DNA from: Theobroma cacao
Taxonomy: Eukaryota > Streptophyta > Magnoliopsida > Malvales > Malvaceae
Direction of reading: 5' to 3'
Assembly: GCF_000208745.1 (NCBI RefSeq)
Contig: NC_030855.1
Location: 12,139,088-12,203,087 of the forward strand
Length of the DNA: 64,000 nucleotides
Shown one piece after another: positions 56,811 to 64,000 of the stretch. How positions within the stretch are numbered: position 1 is the stretch's first letter; each line of letters starts with the position of its first letter. Both the position numbers and the translations under genes were made by a program. The notes under the pieces were generated by a model that was given only the letters and a program-made list of their open reading frames with translations, was not told where the DNA came from and searched no databases.

Positions 56811-59800
56811 TATTTTCGTTGAAGTTCGTATCACTTTAAGTATAGGCAAATACGGTGTAAAGGAAATAGTAGTAGTTACCTATACAAAGGAGTTAAAAGT
56901 CGGCTTTTATTTTGTATGACTCAAATGGATTACGAAACAGTTGTTTTAATGACTTGATGCGTATTGGAGTCCTTCGATATGATAGAGATAGATTATCGAT
57001 ATAATGATTGAGGGAGGACATTCACCTTAGTGACATGGTTGGTCGCCTTAGATAATTATTAAGGATCGACGTAGAAAGTCATTAATGGTACAAACAAGTA
57101 CGAGACCTGACAAATGATTACCAATTAATTGTGGAAAGGTGAAATTTGAAATCCCAGTTGCAGTTACAATTTGGAAGAATATAGGAGAAATCAATGAGGA
57201 TATAGGTGACACTTAGAATGAATGATGTGATTAAGTCAAGGATTGTAAAATTTAAGTTTGGAGGGAGTTACAAAATGATGCCATGACATTATGAGGTAAT
57301 AATTGGGCACAAATATAGCCGAATGGAGTTAAATTATGGAACTTGGGAAAAAAGTGAAGCCTTGATTTAATAAAGATTGTGAATGTAGAGCGTGGAGAAA
57401 GATGAACTATTTTCATGGCCATTTGTAGTGAAAGTCAACAAAACTATTTGAGGTACAAGACAAGAAAGACAATTAATCGTGAATGTTAAGGGATTGTGGA
57501 ATGTCATAAATGTTGAAGATTTTTGTGTGTGGTATTATATATTGAGAATTTGATGCACAATATGGCAAGATTGTCCTAAGGTGGAACTTATTGGTCGAAG
57601 ATAAATGTTAAAGGATAAAAGAAGCTTGAAAATATTGACTCAGCTTAGTGCATATGATAAGCAAAAGAAAAGATATGCCTGGTCATGAAAATTGTGGGAT
57701 AGGCCTGGAGGAAAGCCAAATGGTTGAGCATGATCCCTGTAGTAACTTTAAAGATGGAAAAACTTATTCATGGAAGAAATTTCCAGCAGCCACAGTGCTA
57801 TAGCACTAACTCTTTAGCACTGTAGCATTGTAATTATCCCATGTCCAGTAGCCGTAACGCTGCAGCACTGACTGTCCAACGTCGCAGTGCTACGAATACC
57901 TCATGTCTATGATGCATGAGCAAGATAGGAGTGGCACGATAATGAGTTTACAAGTTGAATTATGGTCATTGGTCATTGAGCTTTGTTATTTGGGAGTTTT
58001 GAATGTTCCGGAGAAGGTTTACATGAATGAATTGAAAAGTTTCTTTATTGCCTTTTAAAAGAGAAGTTGAAAGATTCTTGGGATGGCTACATTGAGATAA
58101 GATACCATGTGAAGTATTAAAATGAATAATATGTTAACCAAAGTCAAATCTTAAGAAATAAAGGAGACGAGAGATTAAACCTCGTTAAAGGCTAAAGAAA
58201 AAGTGAGTGAAAAGTTAGATGAATATATGAGATATGGATAAGGGATGTCAATACCAAGTGATGAAAGTGTGAAGGAAGGATTACAAGGGCGGTATAGCAA
58301 TGGGTTTATCCAGAATATCGTCATGAGAATTTGCAATTCTTGTCTTGACTTAGCTAAATGAAAAGGGTTAGTAACAACACAAGGCCAATTGTGTGGCACA
58401 CTAGAAACCTATGAAGACAATTTGGGGATTGAATGGACAAGTATGTATTTATATATCTTTAAGAATAAGTGCATGTCTATAGAACGACATGCTCAGGATG
58501 TTAAGGAGCACATAAGAGACTAAGTGTTTCGGGAATGCACAAACCTCTTTGAGAAGGAATTACTAATCATACACAGCAAGTATAAAATGGGGGATTTTTG
58601 AAACTTGCTGAGAAGCCTAAAGGCTAAGTCACAGGTTAAGTGATCACATGTGGTGAGACATGAGTTTAAGATAGGTATCCCCGAAGAAATACTCAAGAGT
58701 AGTTCTACTATGGATCTTGTGAAAGCAAGCATTAAGTTATGTGGTTACAAAGAAAAAGCCGTAACTTGAAAGTGAGATTTATATTGACGTTGAAAAGTAC
58801 TTAAGGAGAACCTTGTTTCAAGTCTTGCAGTTTCAAATACAAACTACAGATTGGTCTGGGGAAAATGATGCCATACAGTATGAAATAATAGAGCAAAGGA
58901 TGATCGAAGATAATTTGGATAATGAAGTCCAATAATAAAAACTTCCTAAGGTAGTATGGAAATTGGAATTCGAAAATGCTTAAGGCATGCACGATTCGAA
59001 TGAGTTTAAGTTTTAAGTGATTCATTAAAGTCGAAATATAATAAGGATATAATGTACATATTAGAGGTATGAAGAATAATTGAGAAATAAGGATGACTTT
59101 TAGAGATTGTGGTATTGCATAAGATGCAATGATCCAATAAAAATAAACCTTTGAAAGATCAACAAGATTACAAAGTATATACGAATATCGGATTGCAATT
59201 TAATGCAAGTGACATTTAGCAAGTGAGATGTGATTAATGACATTGTGATGTAAGGATATAGTATGATGAAACTCAAGCATATAATTGGAAATGATATAAA
59301 CAATATGAAGTTATGCGCATTTATAACAAGAATGTTGACATACACTATGAAGATTATTATATTGAATCTTGGATAGGGATGCGGATAAATAAAGGGAAAT
59401 GTAGTCCAAGGCACATGAACACATGGATCCCTATGCGTAACGAGGGATGTTGACATTTGAAAATGCATGTACACATGTATATATGAAATTGATGACTTGA
59501 CTAACTGAGGTGAAGAATTGTTCTCAGTAATTGAAGATTTGAACTTCATGTATTGATGAGTTCTATAAATAGTACAATGGCAAGAAGTCCTAATAGAAGT
59601 TGAACTATGATGATAAAAGAAATTTTAGAAAAGATAATCAAAGAATGGGATTAAAGAAATGTAATCCATAACGTGGGAATAATTGAAGTATGTGGTGTAA
59701 ATGCAAGATAAACCTGAAGTATGTAGAAATAATTGAAGGCATTAGCCTTTCTTAATGTCGAGACTATGTAAAGAAATAAATATGGCATGTTTATAATGTT

Positions 59801-60387
59801 GTAGGCTACATAATAGTGTAGGGGGATAGGATGAATGAATGTTGAGAAGTTTGATAAGGAATGAAGTAATAAGATGGTGATTGGTATACATAGTAAGTAT
59901 AAAATGTGATTGAAATTGGTATGATCAAGATGGAGTTATGGTTCAAATTTAATGATAGGGATAATGGCATACTCAACATCTTAAAATAAGAGACAATGAT
60001 CGTGAAGGGTAACGTCGATTTGATTCTAAAGGATGATAACAGACATAAGTGAAGCATTCTAGTCGAACTGGAGGTCAACGAGGTGAATGAATGATTGAAG
60101 GTTTGACAAGAATCGAAATAAAGATATGTTTGAGGTTGGTGACGAAATTAAAGGCATACTTGGGATCTTAGTGATAAGAAATAATAATTGATGAGGGTAC
60201 CATGGTTTTGACTAAAGGATGATAATAGATATAAGTTACGTACCCTGACCTCGTAAAGTGTTCTAGTCAAATTGAAGATAATGAGGTGCGTAAATCAAAA
60301 TTCCCTACGAAGAAGGAAATGGAATATGATCATTGAGTGAGGTTAACAACTAGATGTTAAAGAGAATTTGAGGACGAATTCTATTTA
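56811..60387 (+). other. Internal domain of A3, no recognisable coding sequence
   Basis: About 3.6 kb colinear with the three internal pieces of A1. The junctions near 57196 and 57742 mark where A1 received its insertions. No pol motif is seen. The second half is homologous to the B2 interior. Confidence 0.75.
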
Positions 60388-60399
60388 AGTGGGGGAGAG
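60388..60399 (+). other. Polypurine tract of A3
   Basis: AGTGGGGGAGAG directly before the 3' LTR; same in A1 at 16445-16456. Confidence 0.85.
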
Positions 60400-61021
60400 T
60401 GTAATATCCAGTACTTTGATATGGTGACTAATAAAGTTTATTGGATGCCAACTGAGGTTAATTATAATGTTTAGAAATGATGAAAGATTAAAGGAATAGT
60501 TTGGGATAAAATATTTCGCATACGAAAAAATAATAATAAAATAATGATATTTTTATCAGAGAAGAATTCGTAAGATAAAAAGTGATTTGGAAGTCAATTA
60601 AGGCATAATAAGGTATTTTGGGTACCAAGGTGACAAGAGGAGACAAGAGGAAATTTTTGAAATAAAATAATATTTTATTAATAAAATAATATTAAAATAT
60701 TAATATTTTATTCAATGTCAAAATTTTCCATGAAGAAGGAGCATATGCTCAATTTAAGTGAGGGAGAAGAAGAATGAGAGGATTTTTGGAGGAAAATGAC
60801 GTTAATGGGGTCGCATGTGTTTATTAAGTAAAGATAGCGCGGGCAAATAAATATTTTAAATATTATGGGGACATCGCGTTGGAGTACAAACTTTATACTT
60901 TGTTTGTGCATGTGTAGAAGAAGGTAATAGAAGGAAATTGGAGTTAAATGAGTGTTGGGAGGACTAAATTAAAATGGATGGAAACAAAAAAGGGCAAAAC
61001 GATAATTTTATGTGAAGTTTG

Positions 61022-61048
61022 GTCAAAGCTTCCAAAGGAAGCTTTGAC
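61022..61048. repeat. Conserved hairpin in A3 3' LTR
   Basis: GTCAAAGCTTCC-AAA-GGAAGCTTTGAC, perfect. Confidence 0.88.
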
Positions 61049-62360
61049 TCTGATTTTTTTAGGCCAAGACCGACCTTATCCTTTCCCCCAGTAGATTTTT
61101 CTTCTTCTTCATCCATGCTCCATGCCATTCTTGAAGCTTCCATGACATTTTCTCTTTATCCACCATGAAATCAAGTTTTCTTCACTTTCCTTTCCATGTT
61201 TTCTTTTTCTTTCTTCTCCAAACTTCTTGAGCATTAAATTTACAGCCTTTAACCCCAATTTCCAACACACCAAAACCCTAGGAGGAGAAGAAAGAAAAAG
61301 AGAGAAAGGAAGAAAAAGCTTGGTTTTGGTGATTCAAGCAAGAAACGGTAAGAATTCTTGTTCTTGGCTTGAGTAGTCTTTGAAAATGAGTTAGTGACTT
61401 AGAGAAATGTCTTGTGGTAACATGTAAGCCAATAAACCCATGGGTACATGAAGGACTCAAAGTGAAAAAGGAAAACGGTAAGCTTAACACTATGTTTTAA
61501 AGCCTACAATTAGTTGAATATTGTGAGGAATTGTGGTTGTTGAAAGGATTTATTTGCCTAAGCTAGTTAAAAATTATTAAGATTGTATGGCATGTCGTTT
61601 GAAAGAAATGAAAAAGGAATATTGTGGATGTAGGATTGAGAAACAAAGTATTGAAAGTTAGATAGATAACAATGCATGTAAACTAGGAAATAATCGAGTG
61701 AAAGTGAGAATGATTGTTACTGCCATATATGTGGATTATGTGAAATATAAGATGGATTTGGGTGGAAATTATTTAAAAAGGTTGAAGTAGACACGTGCAT
61801 CATAATTAAGTACCCAGTGATATAATTTAAGGAATTACGTAAGCAATGGATATATGTAATTTTAGTAAAAATGTATCTAGATGTGAGTTAATTGAAGATG
61901 GTTTCATGAAAGGATGAAAACTATAAATTTGAGTAAGGATTAATTGATTGAAGTGCTGCCCGTATACGTATATAATTAAATATACTGAGTTTGTATCATT
62001 GTTAGGAAGTGCAAAGATAAGGTTAGAGTACTATGGCGGCATGCCGAAGGGAATAAGGAGCAATCGACAAGTAGAAATAGCTAGATACACCTTTGAGCTA
62101 ATAGCGATGTAACATCCTACTATCGTAACGTGAGTGAACTTGCACTAAAATGTTTTGGGTAGATGTACATATGTTCGATTCAATTACTTGAACTGTTTAA
62201 ATTGTCTTTTCTGCAAAATGCTTGGGAACAAGCTTTTAGTGAAATGTCTTTGTGATGAGGAACATGATTGTAATGAAACTGTATACCTCTATATGATGCT
62301 GATATGTATGTAAAGATATATGATGTGTATTGTTAAGCAAAGTAATTTTGTATAATGGAT

Positions 62361-62525
62361 GTAACCGTGCATGTGCGGAGTGGGCAGTGCACATGCCGAT
62401 TGAATGATGAGGTTTTGATAGTTACAACCGTGCATGTGCGGAGTGGGCAGTGCACATCCTGGTTGAATGACGATGTTGCGATAATTACAATCGTGCATGT
62501 GCGAAGTGGGCAGTGCACATGCCGG
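62361..62525. repeat. Minisatellite, three units, CGTGCATGTGCGGAGTGGGC type
   Basis: Units of about 62 bases beginning near 62365, 62427 and 62489; each ends in GTGCACAT(G/C)C. Confidence 0.9.
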
Positions 62526-63732
62526 TAATGATGCATTATGAGCTGGGTGATGTGATGGAGGTGTATGTGCTTATATATATACATGATTACTATATAGATA
62601 TGTTTGGATTTAAAATGTTATCGCATTGACTATTGATAACTTGAGTATTGTCAATGTGTTCAATTTGATTTGCAACGTGGCGAGAGTGGATTTTCCCAAT
62701 GGCAGTGAGTACCCCTTTGATTTTATATGGCTAGAATCTCAATGCAGAAGAAAATGCCTTTTTGCTATGGTGAGAGTCAATCTATTGTGTTTGACTTACT
62801 TGAAGTTTACTAAAGCTTTCACTTCTCAAATTCTTTGTTGTTCATGAGTCTTTCGTTATTAAGTGACTAAAAGATCAAGATTTTAAATGAGGGGTTTCTA
62901 ATAAGGGTTAAGTTAAACTGCATTGTTTTGAACTTAAATGCATCATGATTATTTTTAAAACCTTCCTTAACGTTGCTTGCTCCCTTCCTATGTTCACCCA
63001 CTAAGTTTATACTCACATTTTTAAAATTTATGTTTTAGGTTTCTTGAGTTAAAGGTGATTGGATCCTAAGATGAGGTGATCCTCCCTATCCATTGCTCGG
63101 TAGGTTTAACGTGGCACTAAATGTTAGCAACCGTGCCCAAAGTCACTCCGCTGACGGTCAAGGTTTAATCATGTGTATATGAATACTTGGTGTGAAATAC
63201 CAAGAATCATTTGTTAATCTATATATGAATATAATGGTTGATGATACCATTATGAATGCATGATTGGGTTTTATGAATTGTTTTCAAAGGAACGGTATTT
63301 GAACATTACGAATTTCAAATTCTAAAAGAATAGGAATTAATGTATAAGATCAATTTAGATACGTAGATTGAGGTGTCGTACCCACATCTTTTGGGTCGGT
63401 ATCTTGACACTCAGTAGTCACATCTCCCATCCAGATCCACTACGCTAACGGTCAAAGTCTTTGTATATGTTTAATGTGAATTGCAAAGATATAGTGACAA
63501 GCTATTTATGTATGATTTGAATTATGATGCTAATGTGAGCATTAACTTGGGGTTTATGAGTTGCGATGGAGAAATCGACATTTGAACACTATTAAGCTTG
63601 TTCTTAAAGAAATATGCTAGATAGATGGGTTAATATACAAGTCCATATTGAGAGGCTTGCTTGGGCCTAGTGGGCTATGCCTATTGGGTCCTTGCGTCGG
63701 TCATGGCCTAAAAATTAGGCTGTGACATATAC

Positions 63733-64000
63733 GTATCGAGCAAGTAATATAGAGGTAAGAAGGTATCATATCCCACAAGGAATTATGCTTAAATTCTTGC
63801 TAAGTACTAAAATTACAACACCTTAGTCTTATCCAAACAAACCAAATTTTGAAAATTAATTAAAGACAATTTAATTAACAATCCTGAACTAAGGAATAAA
63901 GACTAAAATTTACTAGAAAAGTAATTGATTAAAAGCCTATGATCATGGTATTCCTGAATAATTCATTTGGAACTAATCTCTCTCTTTATACATAAATCAA
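63733..64000 (-). repeat. Athila-like 5' LTR, continued to the window edge
   Basis: CGTATCGAGCAAGTAATATAG and TATCATATCCCACAAGGAAT are familiar from the end region of plant Athila-type LTRs read in this orientation. It continues outside the window. Confidence 0.65.

Larger units (their letters stand above)
52791..63727 (+). mobile_element. Complete family A LTR retrotransposon A3, non-autonomous
   Basis: Two LTRs of about 3.3 kb (52791-56102, 60400-63727) flank a 4.3-kb internal domain with primer site, one broken short ORF and a polypurine tract. The flanks are TATAT (52786-52790) and TATAC (63728-63732), a 5-bp duplication with one C to T change. Joining them restores a continuous Athila-type LTR phrase (GTAAGTATACGTATCGAG). 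No pol is recognisable. It serves as the uninterrupted reference for A1. Confidence 0.93.
60400..63727 (+). repeat. 3' LTR of A3
   Basis: TGTAATATCCAG to GGCTGTGACA, 3328 bases, colinear with 52791-56102 apart from small indels, such as a deletion after CTTGTGG near 61417. Contains a perfect hairpin (61022-61048) and three minisatellite units (62361-62525). Confidence 0.93.
44640..64000 (-). mobile_element. Decayed Athila-like Ty3/gypsy element, split and truncated
   Basis: Reading on the minus strand: LTR (63733 to the window end, continued at 52765-52785), primer site of tRNA-Asp type (52738-52755), gag (52700-51726, then 45813-45380) and protease (45060-44640). Reverse transcriptase and later parts are missing to the left. 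Two insertions split it: a family A-like solo LTR (45814-51725) and element A3 (52791-63727). The Asp-type primer site and the gag motif NNYQWPSER point to the Athila/Tat branch. It carries several stops and is inactive. Confidence 0.83.

Noticed and set aside
1..64000. Host protein-coding genes
   Set aside because: Every frame above about 60 codons was either retroelement-derived, repeated with an LTR, low-complexity, or without any recognisable motif.

Overview
This window is nuclear DNA of a flowering plant, most likely a eudicot. It is AT-rich and consists almost wholly of plant-type retrotransposons: long LTRs, initiator-Met and Asp tRNA primer binding sites, and Ty1/copia and Ty3/gypsy gag and pol remnants. 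I found no host gene, rRNA or tRNA gene. The density and depth of nesting suggest pericentromeric or other heterochromatin. The species cannot be named from the sequence alone.

Three LTR families dominate. The names are mine. Family A has LTRs of about 3.0-3.3 kb beginning near TGTAATACCCC. Family B has LTRs of about 2.9 kb running TGTCA...TGACA. Family C has LTRs of about 2.4-2.7 kb beginning TGTGAGACC. Their ends are related, and most copies have no recognisable pol. One family C copy keeps a gypsy gag start that resembles the Del/Tekay group.

Left part (1-32704): a decayed minus-strand SIRE-like copia element (19513-32704) is the host layer. Family A element A1 (1-19512, left end outside the window) is inserted in its reverse transcriptase. 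A1 itself carries a solo family C LTR (1206-3907, duplication GCTAT) and a complete family B element, B2 (4470-14187, duplication GTAGT). Three solo LTRs also split the copia body: 20359-23314 (GATTA), 25167-27788 (TATAA) and 28448-31348 (TAAAC).

Middle part (32705-44640): a small LTR with a primer site, a 5'-truncated LINE with a duplication of about 16 bp, a family A LTR fragment ending at a one-base N, a copia element that keeps only gag and is interrupted by a hAT-like non-autonomous DNA element (36644-38539), and a truncated family C element with gag (41096-44366).

Right part (44640-64000): a decayed minus-strand Athila-like gypsy element is the host layer. A divergent family A-like solo LTR (45814-51725), itself split by a solo family C LTR (48553-50966, CTTAT), interrupts its gag. 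A complete family A element, A3 (52791-63727), sits in its LTR.

The most notable unexplained signals are clusters of a near-perfect CG/CTGCAG palindrome inside family C LTRs, a strictly kept hairpin in family A LTRs, a minisatellite at the same place in every LTR family, a short unknown ORF whose frame breaks differ between A1 and A3, and the mosaic make-up of the three families.
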